Shown here: piece by piece, positions 1-10,574 of the stretch
Layout: each line of letters starts with the position of its first letter
Numbering within the stretch: the stretch's first letter is position 1
Assembly: GCF_910592395.1 (NCBI RefSeq)
Contig: NC_088312.1
Location: forward strand, 7,132,001-7,196,000
Reading direction: 5' to 3'
Length of the DNA: 64,000 nt
From: Lineus longissimus
Lineage: Eukaryota; Nemertea; Pilidiophora; Heteronemertea; Lineidae
Made by a program: the position numbers and the translations under genes
The notes under the pieces: model-generated
The model's database searches: none
What the model was told of the DNA's origin: nothing
Seen by the model: only the letters and a program-made list of their open reading frames with translations

Positions 1-2100
1 AGCCTGATGATATGGCAACTTTTATTGGGCAAGTATATATAATATATACTACAAAACCTAGAATTAGTGGCCGGCATGCGGAATCAGAAAAGGCTGACCG
101 TAAATTGTTGCACGTGAAGATAGTGTAGTGTGTTAATCGAACTTGTTGGGAGTGATCCGCACACTTATTGACCGAAGGACAAGAGACGAAGGTTATGGTA
201 TGACAACATTTATTTGGCAAGTACATATATATGAATAATGCAAAACTTGGAATACAATAACACAACGTTGACACTGCTGACGCCGCTTGAGCCGCTTGAG
301 CAAGCGTGTCAAGGGATCAGATGTTGGGTCAGTGCGCATGCGGGGCATGGGATGGAGTTTGGTGCACTGTGAGTGTCGATAAGGATGGGGGGGGGGGCAA
401 AGGCAAATGACAAAAGCATGATAACAATTGAACAATGTACAAGTCGTAAGTAACCGTGTTCGCTTTCAAGGTGGCAAAAAATGATCGTTGACCAAAACAA
501 TGACATATTCTGTTAACACCAATGGAGCATTCTCTTGTATTGTATTTTAGCCCAAAACCGCCCAATCAAAATGGTGCAGAGACGCGATTGACGTTTATTG
601 TCTTCAAGAGGAAATTGATCCCAAAACTGATATCGGCCTATAGTATAAATAATATCCTACCTAAAATATAGGCCTTCTGTTAAATTAGGCCTGCCTTAAG
701 AAAAAAGAAAGAAAACCTACAACCAATTCCTCTTGAAAACAAATATGTCAATAAGGCTCATCCATGTATAATTTGAGTAAAACAATGTAGAAACACATTT
801 TTGCTGTGATCAAGAAATAGCTCCATTTTTGTAATGTTGCACCTCTTGTGCTGTGAAATAGCTCAGATACGGTAAATGGATTGCCACATTGAAAACGGAA
901 CAAGAAATAGCAATATTCTGGATCAGCGAGTACATACATGAAGTGCTATTGATTTCAGGAATAAGCACATATTTTGCAAGGTTCAATTTTAACAAAGAGT
1001 AACAATGTTTGATGTTAATTTTCAGGGTCGAAAACAGGTGAGTGTCAACCCATTCTGTGCCAACAGCATGAATTACAACAAGAAAAGGGTAAAATCCGTT
1101 AGGAACTGCTGTTCCCTGATCATGGCTCTTGACCACTGGCCTGGAATAGAAAGGGAAGATTAAGATACCAAGAAACATTGAAATATACAATTTAAGGCAT
1201 TGAAGTATTAGATCATTTTTCATGACGTTTTTTTTAAAAAAATCTTCTATTATAGCATATCAGTAATATGTCTATACACATGTTTATGTCTGTGACAGAC
1301 TCATTGGCACTAATAAGATGAATCAATTAAATTGAATTGTCAGGCAATGGTGGTCAACCTGCCTCGGGTTTGTCCCAATATCAGTCACATGATGACGGAC
1401 CTAAAGCCTCATTTCATCAACTGTAGCCAGCTTATCGAATTTTATCTCATTTACCTCAATTGTGTTCCACAAATCTGGCATCCTGAATATTTATCTCTCA
1501 GAAGTGGCCTCGGTCGCGTTGGCTCGATTCTTGGGACTGGACAGCGAAACCACACGAGATGGAGCAATCCACCTGAAAAAATTGGAGACAATTCGAATGC
1601 TGCTTCAGTGAACAATGGGCGATCTGTTCAGGAGACGTCTTTTAAATCGCCCATTGTTTCAGAAACGAGAGCTGGACAGACAGTTCCAGCTACTCTTCGC
1701 AGATTTCCTTCTTCCAATGCATACATCGCGTTTTTGTCTCGACCACACTTGCATAGCTATTTACTTTAAGGTCACGTGCAGGTCTTATTGGTAATTGCTG
1801 GGGGTGAAACTTGGTACTGCGGGACAGACTTACATGTCCACAAAATGCAATGTCACTGCTGGACTGATTTACAAGTCCACAAAACGCAGAATCGGACATG
1901 GACATCATTACCCCAGCAAGAACCCAATGTAACCCCACAAATAGGGCCGTTTATAATGTTTAAGACATGTTTATACAATAACAATGCTGAAGCTATTGCC
2001 TGCAGTGACCTTGCTAATGATTTTTATGTGGGAGGGGCCAGGGACCGTGACTATTGATAAAGTCCTCACGATATCATATTCGTCAACAATGGGGCACAGA
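1..2100. other. No supported gene
   Basis: AT-rich sequence with a poly-G run near 390 and the hairpin at 1.6 kb. The ORFs at 810-1223 (minus) and 1332-1769 (plus) have no recognisable domain or convincing splice context, although a good acceptor (ttccctttctattccag) precedes PVVKSHDQGTAVPNG on the minus strand near 1140. Confidence 0.5.
1604..1663. repeat. Hairpin with 13-bp perfect stem
   Basis: AACAATGGGCGAT (1611-1623) is the exact complement of 1646-1658, and pairing continues outward with mismatches for about 19 bp total. The loop is 22 nt. Confidence 0.6.
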
Positions 2101-2111
2101 CTTTCAGATAT

Positions 2112-2390
2112 TTTCGTGACTGACCTATATTACCAGTACAGTCCAATATATATTTCTTTTTTTTGACTGACCTCTATTACCAGTACAGTCCAATATCATT
2201 CTATTCTTCGTGACCGACCTACATTACCAGTACAGTCCAATATTTATTTCATTTTTCGTGACTGACCTATATTACCAGTACAGTCCAATACATATTCTAT
2301 TCTTCATGACTGACCTATATTACCAGTACAGTCCAATATATATTTTATTTTTCGTGACTGACCTATATTACCAGTACAGTCCAAAGATAC
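2112..2390. repeat. Minisatellite, six copies of a 47-48 bp unit
   Basis: The core ttaccagtacagtccaat recurs with taccag at 2131, 2178, 2225, 2273, 2321 and 2369. From the third copy on, the unit is 48 bp, so a plus-strand frame stays open and spells a 16-residue repeat (VTDLYYQYSPI.ILFF). This is more likely chance than a protein. Confidence 0.9.
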
Positions 2391-3288
2391 TATTTAGTCT
2401 GTATATTATTCTAGGGCTGGGGTGGGGGATGGGGAAATTCTCCAGTGACAAACTTTTTGATTGTCATTCTGGTAAAAAAAAAACACGTCCAAAGAAGAAA
2501 TTTATTCTCATAACTTTTAACAATGCTCGAAAAAAACTTTTAAAATGTTCATGTGGCGAGTCGCCACATGTACCGACTATACCTGTGGATCGAAATATAT
2601 ATATCATCATTGAAATCCTCAGAAAAATTAAACCAAGACAAAAAAGGGTTCCATGCCCTTGGTTTCCATGTACCGCGAACGATGCTAACGATAGGATTTA
2701 GCTGACAGGATTTGGCCACATGAACCCCTCCCTGTCCAGAAGACGCGGGGGTCGTCAGATCAATTTGAAACCGCCATGGACATCACTTCTTCCCCCTCAC
2801 AAGTCGGTCGCGATGACCTCCATGTGCAAACCATTTTGGCTGTGGATGCCCTGGTAACCCATGTCGCCTAACCAGACATAGCGCGCTGCCTGACTAGAAG
2901 TTACCGCCTCTGAGACCCAGGGTTGAGACACTGGGGTCTGCCCCTAGCTGACAGGTGGCTGGAGATCCATATCATAGAGCATACCAACCGTACATAACCG
3001 GCTGGACTGGTACACCCTATCAGGCTCAGACTCCCCAACGGAGTCTATTGAGCGCAGCCGCAGCGCCAGTTAATATGGATGGATTTACGTCGTCAAATAA
3101 CTGTCGACCTGATGAGCATTCGTTCACGGTACATCGAGTTTATCGGGGTTGGGGGCGAAGAGACAAGACCAGGAACTCCTATGGGGTCGCGGGCGCAATG
3201 CAACCCGAGGAACGAGATGCACCCATAGTACAAACTCGAAAATAACTGGCTCATCCTTCGCCATAGGTGTCAAGTATGTACCACTTAC

Positions 3289-3460
3289 AGAGACAGGCGT
3301 CATTAACGTTGGGTAACACCTCACAAGGAGCAATACCAAGCATTTTCAAGACCTCATATTTAGCGAAAAGGTGTGACAACAATGATAATATATCAGATCC
3401 AATACCAGTCCCTTGACCAAACCCAACCATTTCTTGAAAGTTCAAAGGACGTCGGGGCTT
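3289..3460 (-). CDS. Putative internal exon of an unidentified protein
   Basis: The acceptor attcttttttctttcag and the donor CTCT|GTAAGT bound 172 bp that are open in one frame: KPRRPLNFQEMVGFGQGTGI, then GSDILSLLSHLFAKYEVLKM, then LGIAPCEVLPNVNDACL. The segment has a folded-protein composition with two cysteines. No flanking exon was found; the adjacent 3.55-4.22 kb transposon lies on its 5' side. Confidence 0.4.
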
Positions 3461-3550
3461 CTGAAAGAAAAAAGAATTGGCCATGACAGCTACGGTAGAT
3501 AGATCGAAGTGATAGATGGGCTAACTGTCTATCTGAATAAAAGGGCGGGT

Positions 3551-4220
3551 AGCGAATTTTTTTTCCTGAACCTTTTGGGCACTATGGTGTACATTTGTAC
3601 AGGAACTTTCAGCCAATCAGATTTCGACAAATACATGACGTCAGGAGTCTTAGAAACTTTTAGAGCAGTTGGTAATGCGCTCGTCAGAAATGGCAGAATA
3701 CGATGTTCGATCCAAAGGTAGTGAGTTCGTATATGGTTGTGGACAATATTTTTCTTTTTCTTTTTTACTCTTTATATTTTATTTTTATAACGCGTTTCTT
3801 TTCTCTTGTTATTCAGATTTTAGATATTTTAGTTATTTCTGCTGCCTGCAACATACCTACAAAAAGGACAATAACAATAGCCCATCTCCAAGACCCAAGG
3901 GATAGTCCTTCAGAGATCATATTGAGCATTAATATACAATGAGACTTGTCTCATGTGAATGGTCTTCCTCCAGTAGGAATATGTTTCTCTGCAATGAGAC
4001 TTTTCTTTCGATACTGCCTCGTGTGTATGATCTTCCTCCAGTATATTTTGATACTGTATGCTTCAAATTTGATTAACAAGCACAAAACAATACAAGCTTA
4101 CTTCTAAGTTTCATGATGACGCCCCGGTGACGACACAGATTTATCGGATTCTGATTGGCTGAGATCCTGTGTACAAATGCACACTGTACTGCCCGAAAGG
4201 TTCAGGAAAAAAAATTCGCG
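3551..4220. mobile_element. Inverted-repeat element with arms of about 105 bp and tRNA-like core
   Basis: The left arm (about 3551-3660) and right arm (about 4110-4220) are imperfect reverse complements sharing gcgaattttttttcctgaac, catttgtaca and cagccaatcaga. The 450-bp interior holds a tRNA-like sequence and a pyrimidine-rich run but no ORF of note. A target duplication was not clear. Confidence 0.75.
3652..3724 (+). repeat. tRNA-like sequence (SINE head or tRNA pseudogene) inside the inverted-repeat element
   Basis: An A-box-like tagagcagttggtaatg with a gagc/gctc D-stem is followed about 44 nt later by the B-box gttcgatcc, which is tRNA spacing. No acceptor stem closes and the anticodon arm is poor, so it is not a functional tRNA. 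A pyrimidine-rich tail follows. Confidence 0.4.
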
Positions 4221-4336
4221 GGTGGGCGATTAAGCAGGCGCATACAGTAAGATATTAAAATGGTAACAAAATGGCCGAAATTTATCTCCGCACACCATCT
4301 TTATACTTGTATAGGAGCTATAGGTAAAACTCGTCA

Positions 4337-4519
4337 ATGGTGACGAGATTATTACTGCTCCCGAAAGAGATTTTAAGTAGCCTAGGTCTTTTGTTTGCTG
4401 CTGGTTTGCTGGGGCTTTCAGCAGCTTCCTACCGACGGCACAAGGATATCTTTGAAAGCCACCACGTGACCGCAGGGCCAATGCATTGGTGTCATTATTC
4501 ACATTTATCATCTTCGTGA
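4337..4519 (+). CDS. Possible small membrane protein or signal-anchor exon
   Basis: A 60-codon ORF starts MVTRLLLLPKEILSSLGLLF and continues AAGLLGLSAASYRRHKDIF, i.e. a hydrophobic segment followed by a basic stretch, like a signal peptide or single-span protein. There is no homology I recognise, and the short length allows chance. Confidence 0.2.
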   Translation: MVTRLLLLPKEILSSLGLLFAAGLLGLSAASYRRHKDIFESHHVTAGPMHWCHYSHLSSS

Positions 4520-4537
4520 CCACGCGAAAACATACTT

Positions 4538-4809
4538 AAAGCTGACATGCATGCATGAAAAACCCAAACTACAAAGATAGAAAACACAAACGCCCGACCA
4601 CCAAAAGACAAACTGCAATTGAAACATGATAGACACCCAGCGACAGGTCTCACTTGACTGCACAAACACAAGTTTATTGACGAGATAGGTCACAGAAAAA
4701 AAGAAAAAAAAATTCCTCGAGCGGGTTCGAACTCGGAACCCTCGCCACTTCATCCTTTCCGTCTTTTCTAATTTGGCCGTTAGGGTTTTTATGCATACAT
4801 GTCAGCTTT
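4538..4809. mobile_element. Small MITE-like element with about 33-bp inverted repeats
   Basis: The ends share aaagctgacatg, then atgcat and aaaaaccc, in inverted orientation (4538-4570 and 4779-4809). The flanks are ttaa on the left and ttga on the right, possibly a decayed TTAA duplication. Inside is the B-box-like gttcgaacccg on the minus strand (4730s). Confidence 0.6.
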
Positions 4810-5096
4810 GAAGGGACAACCTGGGCGTGGGATTTCCCTGGCCAGGAGGATGATACCTCTGCTTGTCACCATGCGCCGCCACTTATCTCAAATAACGATT
4901 TTCGTCAGTGGGCGAGGCAGTTTTGGACATGACCTGTGAAATTCAGGCAGGCCTAAGGTTACACCCAGTTTTTGTGCCCTGTTTATTGCAGTTCAATGAT
5001 GTATTTCAATTTTCCTGTTTGGACTGAGAAGTCACGGTTCTACTGGAAGCCATTTTTGTAGGAAAAACCACCATATCTCATGCCACAGTTGTCCAT

Positions 5097-5264
5097 TTAA
5101 TACCACTGAATACAAGAGGGGGTAGGTCTATCACTAAACCATGGTAATTTCATAACACAAGCCTGGGAACAACTGGCAGGGTTTATCAAAGCTCTGGGAT
5201 GCTGATCTCCGATTGATCCTCGATCGTCGCACAGTTGGCAGCACAGAGGTGAAATGAGACGATT
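5097..5264 (-). pseudogene. Displaced 3' continuation of the interrupted exon
   Basis: If the transposon and one copy of the target duplication are removed, the frame of the third exon continues past NRL as ISPLCCQLCDDRGSIGDQHP and stays open to TAA at 5099-5097. In the present sequence it is cut off by the stop codon inside the element. Whether this was the ancestral coding end, or an open stretch beyond an unrecognised donor, is not settled. Confidence 0.4.
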
Positions 5265-5520
5265 GGTGATCACTAAATCCTAAAGGCTAGAGGGAGGTAA
5301 TTATAATATGATCTCCACCGCCCGACCCGATGACGTCATTACCGAAATTCCGGGTGGGAAATACCCCAAGTATTTACATCACAATGGCGGCAACTTCAGT
5401 TCTGAAGTAATCGATGAGCTAGAAGTTGCCACCCGGAATTCCGGTAATGACGCATCGGGTCGGGCGGTGGAGATCATATTATAATTACCTCCCTCTATCC
5501 TTTAGGATTTAGTGATCACC
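5265..5520. mobile_element. 256-bp MITE with about 90-bp terminal inverted repeats and 9-bp target duplication
   Basis: The ends are ggtgatcactaaatcc and its exact complement. The arms match for roughly 90 bp, through gggaggtaattataatatga and the cccgacccgatgac stretch. The flanks carry the direct repeat gagacgatt (5256-5264 and 5521-5529). A 9-bp duplication is typical of Mutator-like elements. There is no coding capacity, so it must be mobilised in trans. Confidence 0.9.
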
Positions 5521-5645
5521 GAGACGATTGGTAATTTCTGCCATGTCTTCATGTAAATGTCTCTGAACTACTTCGATTGTATGCCTCATCTTTCTGATCC
5601 AGTCAAGGTCCTCATTATACATATCACATGTCACAGTATCAAGGG
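5521..5645 (-). CDS. Unidentified gene, third exon, truncated by a transposon
   Basis: Open from CCCTTGATACTG to the 9-bp target duplication. The residues include acidic and basic helical segments (NEDLDWIRKM, QRHLHEDM). Confidence 0.6.
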
Positions 5646-6347
5646 CTGATTGGTTCAGAGATAGAATGTGTCATGAGCACGTGACACATTGCGCCAAGCA
5701 CGTGGCGTGTGACGTCATAAAACATGGCAGACATGACCGATCGTTTTCTTGCTGCCAGAACGATATAGTACCATAGATAGGGTATGGGCTAACAGTGTCC
5801 TCCTTTCAAAGGTCAGCCGAGCCGAGTGTGGAAATATTCAGAACAGCAGTGGCGGATTTAGGGGTCCCGCATGAGTCATCCCCCTTTGATATTTTAGGGC
5901 ACCTCTCCTCAAGAACCCTCCCCCTCATTTCCAGGATTGCACCTTCGGCTCTATCATGAGTTCTCATTGGTGGGGCAGCGCCCCCCCCGCTTCATTCCCA
6001 AATTTCTGGATTCGCCACTGCTGCAGAGATGAGAAGTTTCAAAAGAATACATGTATGTACGACCAAGAAAGTTTCGATAGAGAAAAATAACTCACCATGG
6101 TGGTGTTCACGTCGTATTTTGTGATAAACCGGTTGGGCAGCATTGGGTGTGCAAGACAGGACAACGTGTCTGGCGTCTGCAAGAAATGAAAATGAAAAGA
6201 TAAGATAAGATTGTACATTGTAACAGATAATAGTCCCAAAATTTGGGGAGAAAAAGTTGTGGAGAAATCAGGCTGAACTCACCAATGTTGAACCAGTGCT
6301 TCGACTTGGCGTAGACACAACTGAACGCTTGTGTTCCCAAAACCGGT
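5521..6347 (-). CDS. Unidentified gene, three phase-matched exons, last exon interrupted by a transposon
   Basis: Exon 6347-6283 (acceptor ctggtatgacag, donor GTGAGT) reads PVLGTQAFSCVYAKSKHWFN. Exon 6176-6096 (acceptor cattttcatttcttgcag, donor ATG|GTGAGT) reads DARHVVLSCTPNAAQPVYHK followed by IRREHHH. Exon 5645-5521 (acceptor ttctatctctgaaccaatcag) reads ALDTVTCDMYNEDLDWIRKM, then RHTIEVVQRHLHEDMAEITNRL. Junction phases are 1 and 1 throughout, which supports one gene. Immediately after NRL lies the transposon at 5265-5520, whose first codons give GDH and a TAA stop. Across the element the original frame stays open for 52 more codons. A first exon upstream of 6347 is expected. The family was not recognised; the helical, charged last exon could be a coiled coil. 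Confidence 0.6.
6096..6176 (-). CDS. Unidentified gene, middle exon
   Basis: 81 bp with strong sites at both ends. Two frames are open; the one giving DARHVVLSC fits both neighbours. Confidence 0.55.
6283..6347 (-). CDS. Unidentified gene, upstream exon
   Basis: It leaves in phase 1 at ATTG|GTGAGT and is open from the acceptor onward. An alternative reading frame starting at the ATG of 6354 (MTDRFWEHKRSVVS) is also open but breaks phase with the third exon. Confidence 0.5.
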
Positions 6348-8506
6348 CTGTCATACCAGGAGCATAGCCAAATTCAACGCCCCGTACGTTACGTCAGAGA
6401 GGTTACCAAACCACTCATCTATTCAAATTGTGATTTTCAATCAAATTCATTGACCCATACACGAAAATGCTCACAAGATCACGAGATAAAGCCGATTGGT
6501 CAAATACTGAGGTCACGGTCGAATGAACAGGAGTCGGACAACAAGTGACATAACTTCGCGGAAACTTGGCTTTTGTGGTATTTTTAAACGAGTCTACGTG
6601 ACGTAACATGATTGTTGAAATTTATAGCCAGTAGTATTCACACATGGCAAATTTTTTTTAATTCAAGTTCAAGTTTGCGCACCGAGCGATTGAAAGTGGT
6701 GCGTTGGGTGCGCTCAGATGAATTGATAGCTTATGCTGCTCCGCCTGTCTAGCTGTGAGTTATGGCTGGTCAAATCGTGTTTTTTCCCACCACGATCGGC
6801 TAGCTAGCAGCAATCAGGCTATATCAATGGCAGGTGTCTGTTCAGCGAATGAGAAATGCCGCGAACGAGACGACGTTGCTCTGGTGACGTCATCGAGTGA
6901 TGGCAGGTGGAAATGCCGATGGAACGCCACGACACAGATAAAGAGGGACTTTATGATTAATGAACATTGGTTAGGGACATCAGTAAACATGATAATACAA
7001 ATGTAAGGGTTAAAAAACATGCAGGGACTTTAATATGTAAAGTATGTCCTAGCAGACGATTTTTAGATACATGATGTCCAACACCCACACTTCAGTGGCG
7101 CCGGTGTGAGTAAATCTACTGTGTGAATGGTCAATGGCTCATGACGTCATGAAATAATTGTGTCACGAGGAATGAAACATTCAGGTCTCGTTAGGGAGTT
7201 TTTCCCATATGTACGCGATGATGACGTGCCCCATTAACAGGACGTAACATCTATTTTAAAATGCGTTTCAAAAGTGAATGCATGAGGACAACCCATTTGT
7301 GTCGTATATCACTGGAAACGCACAATTCCCCTGATTCTGCAGGATGTTAAATCGGGCATTTTATTTCTTTAAATAAATCATAAGCGTCGCCTTTGCTCCT
7401 AGCTCTGTTCACCCTCCCAAATGGCAATATTGCCATTGCCAATTGGGCCGGACAATCACGAAAAAACCCAAATATTATACATTTCTTCCTGAATAATTCA
7501 TACAGTGACCATTCTCCCATGAAAGACAGTTGCTTACGCTACACAAAAATCAAATTTCAATTGACTACTGCCTTGGACTAGTTACTTGTGGAGTTATTGT
7601 ATGTGATGGTGCTACAGGGAGCCAGCATCCCATCTTCTTGTGGCATGTGTCGGGACGGATCCTGGCCGATTTTACTACAAAACGACATCTTTTCTATCTG
7701 TCCTGTCTGTTCGAGACTACATGTATATGCGCAGTGCATGGCGTGTCGGGTATTCGCGGTGGTCATGATAATAATGCAAACATAGCCCCTTTTCTCCATT
7801 CGCGAAAAAACAGAGTCAGTCGTATCCTCCTCCCTCGTACACGTTCGGTGGTGAGTGCCGAGTGTTGGCCAAAAGTTCAGGGTAATTTGCTCGGCCTAAA
7901 TTTTTCTGTTCCTCGAAATGTGATATCACATTCCTTTTGCCTGAAAAATCCATATTGCCTTCGACAAAGAGCTGTTAAACAAATATCATGACGAGTGGCA
8001 GCGCACATTAATAGCGTTCGTCACAAATGTATCGTTAGACGCCATTACCCTATTTGATAACCTTTCATGAGAGCTATAGACGACCGCAAATGCCATCATA
8101 ACCTTGATTGAACTTAACTGTGTACCTCTCTGTGTTGACGGACAACAACAAAACGCTATTGATAATTGCATGGATTTCCCGGGTCTAATTATGAAAATCA
8201 ATTTCATAGTCAACTGATAGAATGGTATGCGATTGCCTGATCGATAGCTGTTAGGTACTACGGACCTGTAGCGAAGCGACATCCAGGGGCAAATATTGTC
8301 ACATCCATAAGCCAACATGACGTGGTATTTACATCAGTACCTCATAACTTAACCTGTAAATGCTCGTCATCTGGAGTTTCCTTCACAGTCTGAACACCAG
8401 TCGAACAGGTCGTTTGTCACACCGTGGAATACTGACTGTAAGAAATCCGAGATGTCTAACAAGGTAAAGGCGAACGGGAAAGACCCAGGGGCGGGTAGTC
8501 CATGAG

Positions 8507-8773
8507 GTGGTCAGTCAGGGGAGTACACGCGGCCTAGAGATCATCGAAAGAATAAAGCGCATATCTCAGTTCACGTGGAATACTGGTAAGTCTCCCAAGA
8601 CCCTAAAACCATCTGTGGAAATTCTAGTAACCCTTGGTCTTCTTTCAGCACAGTCAAAATCACCGAAACCCCTGTCCGGGCATGCAGCTGGGTTTTCGGA
8701 TGTGAACGTATACGGCCACTACGATCAGACCTTCGGCTCATCCCCTAGCCTGCTCTTGAAAAGCGCTGCTTGA
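8507..8773 (+). CDS. Possible coding segment, unrecognised
   Basis: An open frame reads STRGLEIIERIKRISQFTWN, and later HAAGFSDVNVYGHYDQTFGS, then SSPSLLLKSAA and TGA. A donor (ACTG|GTAAGT, 8585/8586) and acceptor (ttcttttcag-like, 8648) inside would remove 63 bp without changing phase, so both readings are open. No initiator ATG in frame was found. Confidence 0.25.
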   Translation: MVSQGSTRGLEIIERIKRISQFTWNTGKSPKTLKPSVEILVTLGLLSAQSKSPKPLSGHAAGFSDVNVYGHYDQTFGSSPSLLLKSAA

Positions 8774-10343
8774 AATGCCTCAAATATAATTTAGGAAATC
8801 GTTCTCGGCACCTCATGTTTGGGAAATTCTCCCCTCCAGTATTGCCAATGCGCGTGCGCTGAGCCACGAAATACCGGTAATTTGTATTGTTGAATCTGCA
8901 CCTGCTCCTCGAAAACACGGCAGCAAGGCGAGCCTTCTAAATCAAATGTTTGTAACTTCGTTAATGATTGAAATAACTGTCACGAAGAGGGATATGATGG
9001 TAGGGTTTCAGTGCTGATGGTACCAAGTTCAAATCCCCTTCGAACGTTGTTAGGCATCCCGAGATCAGTCCCAGTAGCTTAGAATTGTTTAAAAAAAAAA
9101 GTTTGGTGCTTCCAGATATAAGCCCTGCAGATAAAGGGGCAATTCAGTTGACGGGTTTCGCATTAAAACTCATGAAACCACCAGAAGTTATCCTGTGTGT
9201 ATAGTTTACCATCATGTTGGATATTTTCCCACAACACTAGAGTGGAGGCAAATACATTTACCAACCAACCTGATACCACTATATCAATGTCAACTACTTT
9301 GTATATCCGAGTCAACAATAAAACAATCAGGTAATGGACAATATTTCCCGCAGTAGGTAGTTTCACATCGTTTTGTAAAATCATCCGTGACAACGTTTCG
9401 AGGACAAAGGAAAATGCTTTCATCATGATGAGTTAGGTGATCACATCACATTATGAAAAATTCCTACAAAAGTTTTTAACCGGATAAACTGACTTTATTC
9501 ACGAGAATAACCCATACCCCAGCTATTATAGTTCGAAGAGTGGCTTACAGGTGGCGAAAATCTGCTCCATTCAGTGCTTGCCACCTCGCATGCAAATAGT
9601 CAACTAAAACCTTATTTTAGTTAAGCTCAGTTGACATGATTTTCAGCTTACTGATGTCAATCTGGTTAGGGAGCAATTATTTTTGCGGGAACTTTTATTT
9701 TATATAAAGTGGCACCTTACTTATCATGATAATAGCATTTTGACCCTGGCCCCGAAATGTTGTCGCGAATAGGAAAAACAAAGCCCCTTTTCGGATTAGG
9801 CGCACTGCCTTGCTGCCTAAGTGAATGACTGATGACCAGCCAACTATTTATAGGGGATGGGTTAAGTTCCCAGACTCAACGTCTGGGTGTAACAATAAGT
9901 CGCATAAACAATAAATAAATACTAACCTTTAAAAGGGCTGTTCCATTTTCATTTCAATTTTGCACCATGTGCGTTTTGCGACACCATCTTAGCATCAGCT
10001 GATACACTAATTCGTATGTTATGTAGTTCTGCCAACGTTCATCATTGATACTGACGTTAATGTTGTTATATATATGATTACTTCACGATTACCACACTGT
10101 CTGTAACTACTTGTTACGAACAAAATCTGTATATATATGATAAGGTAAAGCGCATCAGAAAAAGCATTTGTCGATATTATGCGTTTTGTTCATATTCTTG
10201 AATTTTTTTTACGCAATAGCAATTCAAATACCTGTTTTGCAATTTCCTTTCACGCCCGCCAGACTGCAATCAGCGCTTCAAGATAATTAGTGTGTTGTAA
10301 TGGTCTGTTGTTTCGTATTGTCACCGGAGGCTTTAACCGGAGC

Positions 10344-10350
10344 TATATAA
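10344..10350 (+). promoter_or_regulatory. Possible TATA box upstream of the Rdx-like gene
   Basis: TATATAA in a GC-containing context (ccggagcTATATAAacgcg), about 200 bp before the first resolved codon. If it is used, the 5' end of the gene lies between about 10375 and 10547. Confidence 0.35.
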
Positions 10351-10546
10351 ACGCGAACAAGAACAGCACTATAAAGCTGGGTAATATTGCGTGTCTTGGG
10401 TAACGAGGAACCTCCACTGAGTCTCACGTTGCATCATATAAACTGATTTACACGTATTGGATACTTCCAGATATGTATGACCGCGATTGGGCATCATCTT
10501 CACCGAATTTAAAATTGCAACGATTGAAGCTTTCCCTAATGCGACA

Positions 10547-10574
10547 ATGAACGGAGTGATGTCCAGAGAAAAGG
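10547..10574 (+). CDS. Rdx-like gene, exon 1 as resolved
   Basis: It encodes MNGVMSREK plus the first base of a Gly codon, followed by the donor G|GTAAGT. Coding probably begins further 5', because the upstream in-frame residues resemble the family. Confidence 0.6.

Noticed and set aside
810-1223. 137-codon minus-strand ORF
   Set aside because: Partly open after a good acceptor, but no donor or domain supports it.
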